Assembly (NCBI RefSeq): GCF_000150955.2
Contig: NC_011677.1
Location: 186,001-250,000 of the forward strand
Direction of reading: 5' to 3'
DNA: 64,000 bases
DNA from: Phaeodactylum tricornutum CCAP 1055/1
Lineage: Eukaryota; Bacillariophyta; Bacillariophyceae; Surirellales; Neidiaceae
Positions 10,851 to 21,132 of this stretch are shown here, in pieces; the first letter of the stretch is position 1, and the number at the start of each line of letters is the position of its first letter. Under the pieces are notes generated by a model. The model was not told the origin of the DNA. It was given only the letters and a program-made list of their open reading frames with translations, and did not search any database. A program made the position numbers and the translations under genes.

Positions 10851-11827
10851 GAAGAAGGAAGCAGGACGCTTGTTCTGTTGCGTGTTACATACACCACCCT
10901 CGATGCCACTACAGGCACATTTGTGATAATTTCCGTCGGCAGACGAACTTTTTGGCAGTTCTATAGAGCAAACACCCTGCACTGCTACTCTATTTTTGAC
11001 AGTGAGTGATCCAGAAAACCCATGATTCATATTGGCCAACCTTGGTTGTGTTGTGTATCCTCTTTGTACTACTAGTAGTTAGCGAGTAGTCAGTCGGTTG
11101 GTAGCCCATCCATGGATGTGACTTTTTGACCAATACGCGGTAGTTACGCTCGAAGGAGTGTGACGGAATGAATGATTTGGGAGGCATGGCTGTCGCTGTG
11201 AAGTATCGTGGGGTTAGGGTTCGAGAGCGGGGTCGCATCGGCGAGGACGGTTTCGCGAGGACGGTTTCGGGCGGTTTCCAAGTCGTGTAAGTCTTGGCGT
11301 GCCCGAGAGAGGGCAGTCCCGTACCGAAAAAAGAGGACTGGTAGTATACTTGCCCGACGCTCCGTACCCTCGCCGACGTATCCTTTTGGCGGCACTCGAT
11401 AATTACACACATGGTACGCCGACGCTCGCTGCCGTGGCAAGGATACCAAACCAAACGCGCGCCGTCACTGGTGCACCGAAGAATCCCGCGAGAAACGCCT
11501 TGCCGTTGCTGCGCGCGGTGGCCGGATTTTTACTAGAAACTCTAGACAAGTCAGGCCAGGCCAGTGCGGAACGCGTGTGGGGGGTGTCAGGGGGGGGTTG
11601 GACTTGGACTTACATTCGGGGGGAGGCAGCTCGACCACTTTCCCTCCCTTTCTTTTCTACACACCACACTCGTCGTGCGCACCACTACTACCGGTATCGT
11701 CTCGGTCCGCAGTCGTTGTTGTCGTTGTCCGCACCCATCGTCAATCTAGCGACTCCCTTGGTTGTCGCGTTACCTCGCCTCTCTCTTGTTGCCGTTACAC
11801 AGGTACACAAAATATTATTGTCTCGTC
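10851..11827. other. Spacer between the two coiled-coil paralogues
   Basis: This region of nearly 1 kb holds the 3' end of paralogue A and the upstream region of paralogue B. It contains a perfect 14-base direct duplication (GCGAGGACGGTTTC at 11241-11254 and 11255-11268) and a pyrimidine-rich stretch near 11640-11780. Frames such as 11299-11874 lack domain content and overlap the start of paralogue B, so I do not call a gene. Confidence 0.5.
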
Positions 11828-12748
11828 ATGTCGTCAGGAAACTCGTTCGTTCGCCAGGCGATTTCGCGGTTTGACGAAACGAAACTGGAAGAATCGCCCA
11901 AGTCCTTCACTCCGTTCCCGCGAACCGTCGCACAGGCCTCACCGAGAACCGTCGCACAGGCTTCGCCGCGACCCGTCGCACAGCCTTGGCCGAAACCCGT
12001 GGCGGAACCCTGGCCCAAATCCGTGGCGTCGTCGCCTCCGGTAGCGTCTCCCCCGTTGGCGACGCCTCCGTCGTCATCGTCCTCCAAGAACGTCGTCAAG
12101 ACGGTTCCCAAGTCCTTCCCCAAGGACCCCACCGAAATCACCCGCAATATGAACGACGCGCAGGCCCGTACGCTCTTGCGAGATATGGTGCGTGATTTGT
12201 TGGGGGAAGTGGACATTCTGCGTCAACGTTTGGCCGAAACCGAAACCAAGTTGCGCGAATCGCGGGCCGAAGTCAAGCAACTCGATTTGAGTGCCGCCTT
12301 TAACGTACAGACTCTCAACCAGACTTCCTCAGGAACGAATTCCGCACCGCGCGTGGCGGATCCCCACGATGCGGCACGCACGGAAGCCTTGATTGAAGCC
12401 TTGCGCAACGCCACCAAGACCACCGATATACCCGAACTCTCGGCGCAGGACGTCTCCAGTGAGGAAGCCACCGAACTCGTCATACACTCGTTGCTGGAAA
12501 ACGTCCGGAGAACCGCACAAGACAACGAATCCCTCACCAAGAAAAACGATGCACTGCAGGATAAGGTCTGGGATCTCACGGCGGAAAACGAAGTACACGA
12601 ACTCAAAATTGCCGCTCTTGAAACACACTTCAAGACCATCAACAAGAGTCGCCAAGGTATCGTCACCAGACTCACCAACAAGTCCAAACAGGGATTGGCC
12701 AACGGATCACCCACGGCGGCGGGAACAAGTGCCGCCAAACGTTCCTAA
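11828..12748 (+). CDS. Coiled-coil protein, paralogue B of a tandem pair
   Basis: The product has 306 residues from the Met at 11828, chosen because sequence upstream of it in the same frame looks non-coding. The N-terminal third is Pro, Ser and Val rich, with about five 8-residue repeats (PRTVAQAS, then PRPVAQPW and variants) encoded at roughly 11919-12030. The C-terminal part matches paralogue A block for block: TLLRDMVRDLLGEVDILRQR, then SSEEATELVIHSLLENV, then AENEVHELKIAALETHF and KTINKSRQGIVTRL. It is likely a helical, self-associating protein. The repeat region is absent from paralogue A, so it arose after or outside the duplicated core. Function is unknown. Confidence 0.78.
   Translation: MSSGNSFVRQAISRFDETKLEESPKSFTPFPRTVAQASPRTVAQASPRPVAQPWPKPVAEPWPKSVASSPPVASPPLATPPSSSSSKNVVKTVPKSFPKDPTEITRNMNDAQARTLLRDMVRDLLGEVDILRQRLAETETKLRESRAEVKQLDLSAAFNVQTLNQTSSGTNSAPRVADPHDAARTEALIEALRNATKTTDIPELSAQDVSSEEATELVIHSLLENVRRTAQDNESLTKKNDALQDKVWDLTAENEVHELKIAALETHFKTINKSRQGIVTRLTNKSKQGLANGSPTAAGTSAAKRS
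11919..12030 (+). repeat. 24-base in-frame tandem repeat, about five units
   Basis: The coding sequence of paralogue B holds consecutive 8-codon units of the form PRxVAQxx / PKxVAxPW. The units differ at several positions, so they are not recent copies. They form a Pro-rich disordered N-terminal segment. Confidence 0.75.
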
Positions 12749-12932
12749 CGCGGTACGGACGGTACACACACAATCTTAGTCTGAAAAATTTGGAAAACAC
12801 GTTTATGTAGCTGTCTATCTACCCACCCATGCAGTCTATTCATAAAAACGCGTACTTGGTCCTTTTAGGTGTGAAGTACACACAACTCTGTACATGTACG
12901 AAACAAAAATGGACGGATACAAATCAAACCCT

Positions 12933-15011
12933 TTACAACCGACCACCGGGCCGCAATCCACTCGTAGGGGCACGCGTCCTTATAGCCTTGCCACCAGCGT
13001 GTGCCACCGCAGGATTTGTGGTACAACCGACCGTGTCCACACAGTCCGATTCCTCATCTTCCCAATCGACGGTATCGTGTTCCACAATTCCCAGGGCTTG
13101 GCGCAACACGCTTTGCCGATCGGGCGTCATCGGCAAATTGTCCGGTTCACTCCGAACCGCTGGTTCCGTCTTTTCCCCCATCACTGTCGGAGAGGTAAAC
13201 GTGTCGTCAGGACCCGTCAACGGTGCAGGAAGCCGTCCAAAATACGCTTGCCATTCCGTCGCAATCGATCGATGTTCGTCCCGCAGCCATAACACGTGCT
13301 CATCCAACAGCGTCTGGTCACCGGGCAACGTGGCGCCCAGGACCATGGCCAAAATCTGGTCCAGTAAAGACAACACCATCCCGTCTGGAGTTGATCCGGA
13401 GCCCTTGCTTTCCAAAAGTAACTCAGTGATGCCTTCTTCTTCGTCTTGCCATTCTTCTTCTTGTATCGTTTCTAATAGATTATCAACTTGTGCCATTTTC
13501 CCTTGTAGCGATTGGACCAATGCCGAGGCAAGTTTGAGCTCCGTGCTCGTGAAACCGTCCCGCAAGGCCTCTTCTTCCTCCTTGGCGGCTCGTACTCGCG
13601 CTTCTCGTTCCGCTCCTTCCGCATGCGCTCTTAGCAAGTGACGACGTTTGCGGGTAGCCAGTCGACGGCGAGATTTGGCGTCGCCAGTTTGGACCGGTAG
13701 CGCGAGAGGTGCCTCGTCTGCAGCCACCCTCGGAGGTTCCTGGCCGCTCGTGTCATCCCGCATGCTGCCTTTTGTGCTGTCATCACTACCTTCCTTTTCG
13801 CCAGTATGATCACTATCCGATTCGTTCAGAGACTCGTCGTCATTGTCCTCATGCTCCGACAGTAAAGTGTATTCCTCGTCTTCGGCAAAGTCATCCTCGT
13901 CCCATCGTAGACCAAACAAATCGCAATCTTCCAATTTCGAGTCGGACGGAAAACCAAAGGCCGAGGACGACCAATCGAGCGCACTGAAACCATCTAACTG
14001 TGTATCATGATCCAGGCGCTGTGCTTCAAGCTTCGTCTGGACCTGCACTTCTCTCGCTCCTTCCAATTCGCGCAATTGTGACTGTGCCAAATCAATGCGA
14101 TGTTCCAAAGTTTCTCGGACGGAATACAATTTATCGAGTTGGCTTTGACGCCGGTCCGTTTTCCACAAGAGCAACTCCTCGGTTTGTTGACGCGCCACCC
14201 GGGCGTGTTCCTCGTCCCTAGCCAAGCGGACGAGCTCTTCTCGCATCGCGTGTTTCCAAAGGAGCCCTCGATTGCAGCTGGTCACGTGCCGAAGCAATCG
14301 ATCCACGACGCTAACGCGATGTGGCTGTAAAAGCCGCTTCCATATACGCGCCGTACTGTACACACGTACATCGGGATCATCGGTAGGGCGGTTGTCGTCC
14401 GTACTAGAAAGGGTTTCTCGTTCGCAGAGGTATTCGGGATAGTCGATAATTGCGTATCGATATCGATTCGAGACTAGGTTTGCAGAATCTGTTGACGATC
14501 GGTCGACTTCTTGGTTCTTGTCAATGGTGGTTCCGTGAACGGCGACGCGTGTTTCCAGCAATTCCGCGACTCGATCATCAAAATCACTCGCTAACGCATC
14601 GGCATTGTCTCCTTCTTGTGCGCCATCAACATCCTCCAAGCCCCAAAGGGCAGCCCTCACTTGCAAACGAACTTGCCGTGCTTCCAATTCACTACATGGT
14701 CGGTATCCAACAAGACGCTCCAAATCAATGCGGACGACGGGAAGATGCGGAGGAGGTGACAAAGAAAGACTGTCGTCATCTTCGTCTTCTTGTGGATGTT
14801 TGTCGCGAACACTGCTGAGTTCTCCTTGTGGAATTGTTTCGCTGTTGTCACTCTCGTGACTTGGTAGGATAGGACCCGTCAAGACTTCATTCCAATTGTC
14901 GTTGTCGTCGTTACTAATCACGGAAGTAGGTGGAAGGATCCGACGCGATCGCAAGGACTCAGCAGCTTCCGGAGTCAGTTCCAGCGTGATGCCTCTTTCC
15001 GCCGCTTCCAT
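12933..15011 (-). CDS. Acidic coiled-coil protein of unknown function
   Basis: One uninterrupted frame gives 692 residues. I do not recognise the family. Residues about 60-90 and 365-425 are very rich in Asp, Glu and Ser. Residues about 255-335 form a likely coiled coil (REELVRLARDEEHARVARQQ onward), and 465-485 is another charged helix. A basic cluster at about 447-461 (RRRLATRKRRHLLR) could be a nuclear localisation signal. A more ordered block around residues 180-250 (RYAIIDYPEYLCERET, then VVDRLLRHVTSCNRGLLWKH) may be the conserved core. There is no signal peptide or membrane segment. It ends 184 bases from the stop of paralogue B, convergent with it. Confidence 0.75.
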   Translation of the reverse strand: MEAAERGITLELTPEAAESLRSRRILPPTSVISNDDNDNWNEVLTGPILPSHESDNSETIPQGELSSVRDKHPQEDEDDDSLSLSPPPHLPVVRIDLERLVGYRPCSELEARQVRLQVRAALWGLEDVDGAQEGDNADALASDFDDRVAELLETRVAVHGTTIDKNQEVDRSSTDSANLVSNRYRYAIIDYPEYLCERETLSSTDDNRPTDDPDVRVYSTARIWKRLLQPHRVSVVDRLLRHVTSCNRGLLWKHAMREELVRLARDEEHARVARQQTEELLLWKTDRRQSQLDKLYSVRETLEHRIDLAQSQLRELEGAREVQVQTKLEAQRLDHDTQLDGFSALDWSSSAFGFPSDSKLEDCDLFGLRWDEDDFAEDEEYTLLSEHEDNDDESLNESDSDHTGEKEGSDDSTKGSMRDDTSGQEPPRVAADEAPLALPVQTGDAKSRRRLATRKRRHLLRAHAEGAEREARVRAAKEEEEALRDGFTSTELKLASALVQSLQGKMAQVDNLLETIQEEEWQDEEEGITELLLESKGSGSTPDGMVLSLLDQILAMVLGATLPGDQTLLDEHVLWLRDEHRSIATEWQAYFGRLPAPLTGPDDTFTSPTVMGEKTEPAVRSEPDNLPMTPDRQSVLRQALGIVEHDTVDWEDEESDCVDTVGCTTNPAVAHAGGKAIRTRAPTSGLRPGGRL

Positions 15012-16072
15012 GGTTGTCGCAATATGCTCGTGTAGATTTCCTTACCGAATACTGGATATTCGGTTCAAGATGAAGAGAATTACTTGCCGTCAATTCTTCT
15101 TTGACCATGTACTACACGTTACAGTGAATTGTTCCATTCCCATTGGGGAACTACTAGTTTCTGCCGATTGGCGGGCGTCGGTTGCTCACTGTCCACGCGC
15201 TTCTCTTGGTAGGTTTTACAATATGCATCAAAGCGCCCCAAGCTAGGCACAAAACATAAAGCTTGTTTTCAATTCCAAATTCCTCGTCTGAATCCCTGAC
15301 TGTGAACGACATGAACGAGAACTGACTTCGAGACCAGGAGGCGAAATCACATGAAACGCTTCGCCAATGGATTCAAAGACTTTCGTTAAATAATAATATT
15401 CTGGATGCACTCAACCGTCATCAGGCAATAAGCGGAAATGTCAATTTAATAATCAAGAATAAGAGTGGAGCATACTATCCGATTCGCTTTTATAAAGTGT
15501 TTATGTAGATAATTACAAATATTTAGGTTATCAAAGCCATTGGAACGGTATTGACCTGTCCCCTGAAACCTTTTTCAACGTGCATACATAGAAATAGTTC
15601 TAGCAAAATATCCTAAATATGGATCTGTACCTCTCTTGCTAGGCCTTGCCGACGGCTTATCCCAATGTTTGCGTGTGTGAGACTCTCCTACTACGACAAA
15701 CGAATAAGCGCTTCTAGAGAGATAACTACAGCGCACGATTTTCTGTATATGCTTCCATCCGTTGCAACTGATGAGTCGCGCAAACGCAAGTCGTCTTCAC
15801 AAAGAAGGCTCTTGAAACGAAGACAATTACAACGCACGGATCTCTATTCGGAACCGAACAAACTTCCAAGTGTAGGTGCTGCTTTACGGTAGTGCGGCAG
15901 TCAACACCTGTCCTTGTCGTAGTTGTACACGGACTCAGTCTCCCTTCTATTGAGGAACAAAGGAATTAGCGGCAGTAGCTTCCCTCCAGTAGTCGCCGCG
16001 ATGGGTTGGTATCGAGTATTTTACGCTTGCCCAATTGGTTATGTCGACAGTACCGCAACCGAGTTACGGGCG
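15012..16072. other. Divergent intergenic region
   Basis: This 1 kb, AT-richer stretch lies between the starts of the acidic coiled-coil gene (minus) and the TPR gene (plus). A 75-codon frame at 15665-15892 is basic and has no recognisable features. It could be an upstream reading frame but I do not support it as a gene. Confidence 0.5.
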
Positions 16073-19000
16073 ATGGAGTCTGCGCAACAGGCCTTGTCCT
16101 GGGTAGACCAACACCGTTACGGTGATGCTTTGTCTGCCTTTGGCACCGCGCTTGCATTGTTTCAACACCGACCCAATCCACATCCAAAGGACGGCAACAG
16201 GAGCCACCTGCCAGTTGGTAACGAGTGTACAACTAGCACGGCAACACGATACCGGCGGCAGCTTCGTCATACAAATGTCGACCGTGAAAACATCGATTCG
16301 GCTTGGATCATTTCACTTTGCAACGCTGCGTCTTGTTTACGCAATATGGGAACCATTCATCAGATCGAAAATCAATACGAACAAGCTATGCAGTGCTGGA
16401 AGCAAGCAGAGCATTTTTATCGAGGTGCTCAAGAGCAACTGTCGGCGACGTCACCGTCCGACTCTACCTCGGCTCCCGGTACACCATGTCAGCGAGAGCA
16501 TAATCCTAACTCGCGTTCTAGCTGCGAAGCATCACCCAAATCTGTACTCGAACGCGCGGCAACAGTGGTAGCAGCACAGCTATCGCAGCAATTATGCATC
16601 GATGCCAATCTAATCGAAGTTATCCAAAGTCAAGCCAATCTACATCGCTTCTATCAAAAGGATCTCGACTCCGCCATACACTGTCACGATATGGTGTTGC
16701 AGTTCCTGTCAGTGTTACAGGATTTGCAGCCATGGCAACCGAACTACTCGAGCAATAATTCCGCTTGTTCGGAAACGGCATCGGCAGCAGAAATAGGTGA
16801 AGGTGTCTGCATAATACCAATTTCTAGGGCACAACATCTTCAATTCATGATGATTTCTTTGGAAGCCGTCGGAAGCATGTATAGGGCTACTCATGACGAT
16901 GATAATGCGCTGGAAGCCCTTGAAGAGGCTTGGGAAATTGGACAGCAACAATTTGAAGAAAACTCAGAAAAATTCTACGCAGACATGCCCCGTCTCTCAC
17001 GTGTTTTGCAACTGCTAGCGGAAATGTATCGCGGCCGGGGGGACCTTAACCGATCTGTACAAGCGTTGTACTATGCCTTGGATCTTCGACAAAGAAGCCA
17101 CATGGGAGAAGAGAATGACAGTAAAGCTGTAGGTATCGGTAAGGAACTCGTAGAACAAGATGTACTGTGGTATGAATTGGATCAAGTTGGGCTGGCGTAC
17201 GAGACGGCTGGAAATCTGGAAGCAGCTTTGGCTTGTTTCGAACGAGCTGTTCTCGCTAGGAGTCAAGTACTCGGCAATTGTCATGCGGGTGTGGCGCAGT
17301 CTTTACTCAACGTGGCCCGTATCCTCGAAAGCCAAGGCAATATCGAGGGAAGCTTGGACCTGTACAAGGCGGCGCAAATGATTTATGCCAATCAACTCAC
17401 GTCCGAGTCCCTAGATATTGAACAGGGCGACGCCACTGCTATACTTCAACTTATTGTGCCGAATCTTATGGAACAAGGTCGTTTTGAAGAAGCCATCGCA
17501 TTTCTCTATAAATGTTTGGAAGGCGATAACGACAAAAGTGTGTTAGTTGAAGACAAGTCGTGTGTCTTTTACGAGCTGGCCAAGGCGCATTTGAAACTGC
17601 AGGATTTTGTTTCTGCCACCGTGTGCTTAGTAGAAGCCTCCAAACAAGAAGGATCCGTCAGTGAAGAACGAGTCATGGCCCTGCTGCAACGTGTGGAATA
17701 TTTGCAACGGCGAGGAGAAAATCATTACGATGATGATTCGTCGTATGATGATTCCTACACGAGTTCCGTGACTTCGCAGTACAGCTATACAAGAGAAGGG
17801 CTGCGTACACTCCCTACGAACAAATTGTCGTTGGAAGTCCTGCGAGAGCTTCTGGGCGACGATGAAGTTGAACAATTACAATCCCAGGTATTCTCTACTA
17901 AGGACATGAACGAAACGGGGGTTTCAATGATTCATGGAGTACGTAGTGAACATAAAAGTCAGTTGAACGCCGACAAACGTCGAGATTTGACCCCCTTCAC
18001 GGTGGATATGTCGGTTTCCACGGGGTCACGTGACGATGCTTCGTGCTCAGCTGCTTGTCGAGACGTCAAAAACACCGTGTTGTGCGGTGGTATATCTAAG
18101 AGTTGCGGCTATGTTGCTCCCATTTCGAATATTTCATCGGCAGATGTATTGAGATATCCGTTTTCGAAGATCGACGATTGGGGCACAATCCACGTCGGAA
18201 GTCCGTCCGTTGCGGCAATGGTTGGGAGTCTACCAAAGGAAGAGACAATTTTACCGGAGGAAGTACGAGAAGCTTCGCTATTGAGAAATATTAAACTCGG
18301 CAACAAGCAAGAAAGACCCCTTGAGGGTGCAGTACTTACGATGGATCTGACTGTGCCAACCTCTACGGCGAACACTACGTCAAGTAGAGAGGACCGCAGG
18401 CCTCCTGATCATATGGACCCAGCTAGCATCCCATGTAAAAATTCGTGTCGAGGGATGCAAATCAGATCAGCTCTTCCATCAAAAGAGAGGGAGAAGACAG
18501 CCGTCCATGAACGTCAACAAAGGTTGCCAAAAATTCGCGGCAAATCGTTTCGCTGGAAACGCAAGGGCGTTCAATCTTCGCCTTCAGACGATGCTCTTGA
18601 GAATGGAGGTCTGGAATCCTCAACTGAAAAGCTAACCAGCCTTGTATTAGACGAACACTATCACACGTCCGTGGACCAGGAATATGTTGTCGGGCCTGTC
18701 CCCTATGTGAGTTTTTCCACGAGATCATGGGATGATATATCACAAATCACGACGGTGTTTGACAGACCCAAAACACCTCCCAACCAACGTCAGGAATGGC
18801 GGTGGGGCGATTCAGTCGAAGGCTTTGACAGATGGTTTCCGTCGAAGTACGTTTCTCAGGCAGTTGAAGTAGCAGAAGGGTTTCTCTCTGCGAAGGCCAT
18901 TCATTCCAAAATGAGTTCATGCCCACTAGAAAACGAAGAGCCTCCGTCAGAAATCGATGAAGGCAGTCAAAGCAGTCTTGGTGGCTACAATGAGGAATCT

Positions 19001-20878
19001 CGAAACGATACGCAAATCCTGAAAACGCAGGAAGTGAAACCATCTCGTATGGCAGCAATATTGGAAGATAGAGGTGACAGGAAGGCGTTGCCGTCCGGCT
19101 CAAAAAGTATATCGCCCATTTGCATGCAAGCTGGTATAGATTTGGGAGAACAGCACCTGACAGTCCAGAATCTGGAAGGTAGAAAAGCACATCCAAAGCT
19201 TGCCGAGACTCTTTTTGAGCTTGCACTAGTTCAAATGTCGAAGGGTAAGACTAAGTCGGCTATTGAGTCGGCTACCGAGGCACTGCAAATTCAAAAAGCG
19301 ACAGGGAACACGACGGGTACTGCCAAGTGCAACCAGCTTCTAGGTAAGATCTACATGGGGCTACACCAGTACAAGGCCGCCCTTTCATTCCATACCGAAG
19401 CACTTCGAGCCAAAACAAAGATATATGGATATTACAGCGAGGAGACTGCTAAGTCTCTGAACTGCATCGGAGTTGTACGATCGGCGCAAGACGAATTTAG
19501 TGTCGCTATGAAATGTCACAAGGAGGCGCTCCTGGTTCTTAAGAAGTGCCATAGGGAAGGACTGAAAGATCCGTCCGTTTCGCAGACCTTATGTCTGATT
19601 GGCTCTGTTTACTACCGTGAGCGAAATTCCTTCAGCGGTACCCAAGGGAAAAAGGATTACGCAACATTTATCGAGGCGGGCATGCTGGACGCTATCGGGC
19701 GAGCTCACGAAGATCTCGGCTCCTACAAAATGGCAATCTGCTTTTTTGAGGAGAAGCTGCATTTTCTCGAAAATAGAAATATAGATTCTTTAAACCCCGA
19801 GGAGGAAATGGCGATGACACTGAACAGTCTTGGAATGTTAAATTCTCGTGCAGGAAGATACGTCGAAGCGCTGTCATACTATGACCGAGCATTCCAGCTT
19901 CAAAAACAGATCGGTTGCAGCAAGATACAGGTAGCCACGGCGAGGGTTTTGATTGGCACCGTTAAGTTCCATCTCGGATGTTGGAAGGAGTCGCTCACGC
20001 TTTTGAATGAGTCATTGGTGGTGCTTCAAGCGGAAGTCGGTGATGAGCACGAGACGGTCGCAGCTGCTTTGTACCAGATCGGATTGGTGGAGGTTTGTTT
20101 CTGCCATCATGAGCAAGCCATGTCTAAGCTAAAGAGAGCCATGGCCATACAGGTTCGCTTACTGGGGCATGAGCACGCCGCAACACTACGAACGAAAAGA
20201 GAAATTGGAAATTTGTCTTCATTGAACGAGGAAAAGCTTGATTCAGTATTCGCTATTTTCTCGGAGGTTCTAGAATGGCAGCACAAAGTTCATGGTTCCA
20301 GGCATCCAAACATCGCGGAAACCCTCCATAGTATTGGTTGCGCATATGCACGAAGAAAAGATCACGCGAACGCACTGCGGCAGCTGGAGGACTGTTACTA
20401 CATGAGATTGGATTTTCTCGGTACCGACCATCCTCAACAGGCGACCACACTTCATGAGATAGCAAAAATATACGCCTATCGTGAACGTTTTAAGAAAGGC
20501 AATGAGATCTGCGACGTCGTCATTGGTATTCGTCGTGACTCTTTGAGTGAGACGCATGTTGACTTGGGGAGAGCACTTGTGACGAAGGGGTACTGCTTAA
20601 ACGCCCTCGGGGATACCACACGTGCCATGCAATGCTTGAACGAAGCGCTGCAATTGATCGAGTCGGCCGTAGGGACTTCACACCCGGCTGTTGCGGAGAC
20701 GTACGTCCAAATGGCCGGCGTTTACCTACGTCTGTGTCATTTTCAAGAAGCTCGCGAAAAGGTTGAAAAGGCTTTGGAAATCTTCCGGTGCGCAAACCTC
20801 GACGAAGACCACCTTGGTATTCAAGAGGCTCTAATGCAGTTGGAACGCGTTGAACGCGATGAGATGCTTTGTGTATAA
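16073..20878 (+). CDS. Large TPR protein, kinesin-light-chain-like repeats
   Basis: I place the start at the Met at 16073 (1,601 residues) because the sequence MESAQQALSWVDQHRYGDAL begins the first TPR helix. In-frame Mets at 16001 and 15923 are possible. Two TPR arrays flank a long, Ser- and charge-rich disordered middle (roughly 17700-19150). The second array (about 19180-20830) has the 42-residue spacing of kinesin-light-chain repeats, for example HPKLAETLFELALVQMSKGK, then ALRAKTKIYGYYSEETAKSL and HPNIAETLHSIGCAYARRKD. TPRs of this kind bind peptide motifs of partner proteins, so a scaffold or cargo-adaptor role is likely. There is no kinesin motor or other catalytic domain, so calling it a true kinesin light chain would go beyond the evidence. 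Such TPR proteins are numerous in diatoms. Confidence 0.85.
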   Translation: MESAQQALSWVDQHRYGDALSAFGTALALFQHRPNPHPKDGNRSHLPVGNECTTSTATRYRRQLRHTNVDRENIDSAWIISLCNAASCLRNMGTIHQIENQYEQAMQCWKQAEHFYRGAQEQLSATSPSDSTSAPGTPCQREHNPNSRSSCEASPKSVLERAATVVAAQLSQQLCIDANLIEVIQSQANLHRFYQKDLDSAIHCHDMVLQFLSVLQDLQPWQPNYSSNNSACSETASAAEIGEGVCIIPISRAQHLQFMMISLEAVGSMYRATHDDDNALEALEEAWEIGQQQFEENSEKFYADMPRLSRVLQLLAEMYRGRGDLNRSVQALYYALDLRQRSHMGEENDSKAVGIGKELVEQDVLWYELDQVGLAYETAGNLEAALACFERAVLARSQVLGNCHAGVAQSLLNVARILESQGNIEGSLDLYKAAQMIYANQLTSESLDIEQGDATAILQLIVPNLMEQGRFEEAIAFLYKCLEGDNDKSVLVEDKSCVFYELAKAHLKLQDFVSATVCLVEASKQEGSVSEERVMALLQRVEYLQRRGENHYDDDSSYDDSYTSSVTSQYSYTREGLRTLPTNKLSLEVLRELLGDDEVEQLQSQVFSTKDMNETGVSMIHGVRSEHKSQLNADKRRDLTPFTVDMSVSTGSRDDASCSAACRDVKNTVLCGGISKSCGYVAPISNISSADVLRYPFSKIDDWGTIHVGSPSVAAMVGSLPKEETILPEEVREASLLRNIKLGNKQERPLEGAVLTMDLTVPTSTANTTSSREDRRPPDHMDPASIPCKNSCRGMQIRSALPSKEREKTAVHERQQRLPKIRGKSFRWKRKGVQSSPSDDALENGGLESSTEKLTSLVLDEHYHTSVDQEYVVGPVPYVSFSTRSWDDISQITTVFDRPKTPPNQRQEWRWGDSVEGFDRWFPSKYVSQAVEVAEGFLSAKAIHSKMSSCPLENEEPPSEIDEGSQSSLGGYNEESRNDTQILKTQEVKPSRMAAILEDRGDRKALPSGSKSISPICMQAGIDLGEQHLTVQNLEGRKAHPKLAETLFELALVQMSKGKTKSAIESATEALQIQKATGNTTGTAKCNQLLGKIYMGLHQYKAALSFHTEALRAKTKIYGYYSEETAKSLNCIGVVRSAQDEFSVAMKCHKEALLVLKKCHREGLKDPSVSQTLCLIGSVYYRERNSFSGTQGKKDYATFIEAGMLDAIGRAHEDLGSYKMAICFFEEKLHFLENRNIDSLNPEEEMAMTLNSLGMLNSRAGRYVEALSYYDRAFQLQKQIGCSKIQVATARVLIGTVKFHLGCWKESLTLLNESLVVLQAEVGDEHETVAAALYQIGLVEVCFCHHEQAMSKLKRAMAIQVRLLGHEHAATLRTKREIGNLSSLNEEKLDSVFAIFSEVLEWQHKVHGSRHPNIAETLHSIGCAYARRKDHANALRQLEDCYYMRLDFLGTDHPQQATTLHEIAKIYAYRERFKKGNEICDVVIGIRRDSLSETHVDLGRALVTKGYCLNALGDTTRAMQCLNEALQLIESAVGTSHPAVAETYVQMAGVYLRLCHFQEAREKVEKALEIFRCANLDEDHLGIQEALMQLERVERDEMLCV

Positions 20879-21132
20879 TAAATCATGGATACCGTAACGT
20901 GTGTAATACGAAAGATACATCTATGAAAAAGCAGACTCACATGGCTGGCCCAATTGTAACCTTTGGCCTGGAAAAATAAAGCGTGGGTAGCACAGTTCGT
21001 TTCAACACGAATTACTTGGTGTAGATGTTCGTGAGGCAGAAGTCGTCATATTGTCAAAAACTCCCACAGGCGCGTAAATGATGAAAAGTGTTTGATTTCT
21101 TGGTCAACGAACTGGACGAACCACTGTTCTAT
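20879..21132. other. Convergent 3' gap
   Basis: This 254-base stretch lies between the facing stops of the TPR gene and the CoA kinase gene. I see no gene or clear repeat in it. Confidence 0.5.

Noticed and set aside
11210-11225. TTAGGG next to GGTTCGAG, suggesting a telomere-like repeat or a tRNA B box
   Set aside because: There is only a single TTAGGG, and no acceptor or anticodon stem can be built around the B-box-like word.
16073-20878. Naming the TPR protein a kinesin light chain
   Set aside because: The repeats have that spacing, but the heptad region that binds kinesin heavy chain is not visible and such repeats are widespread in diatoms.
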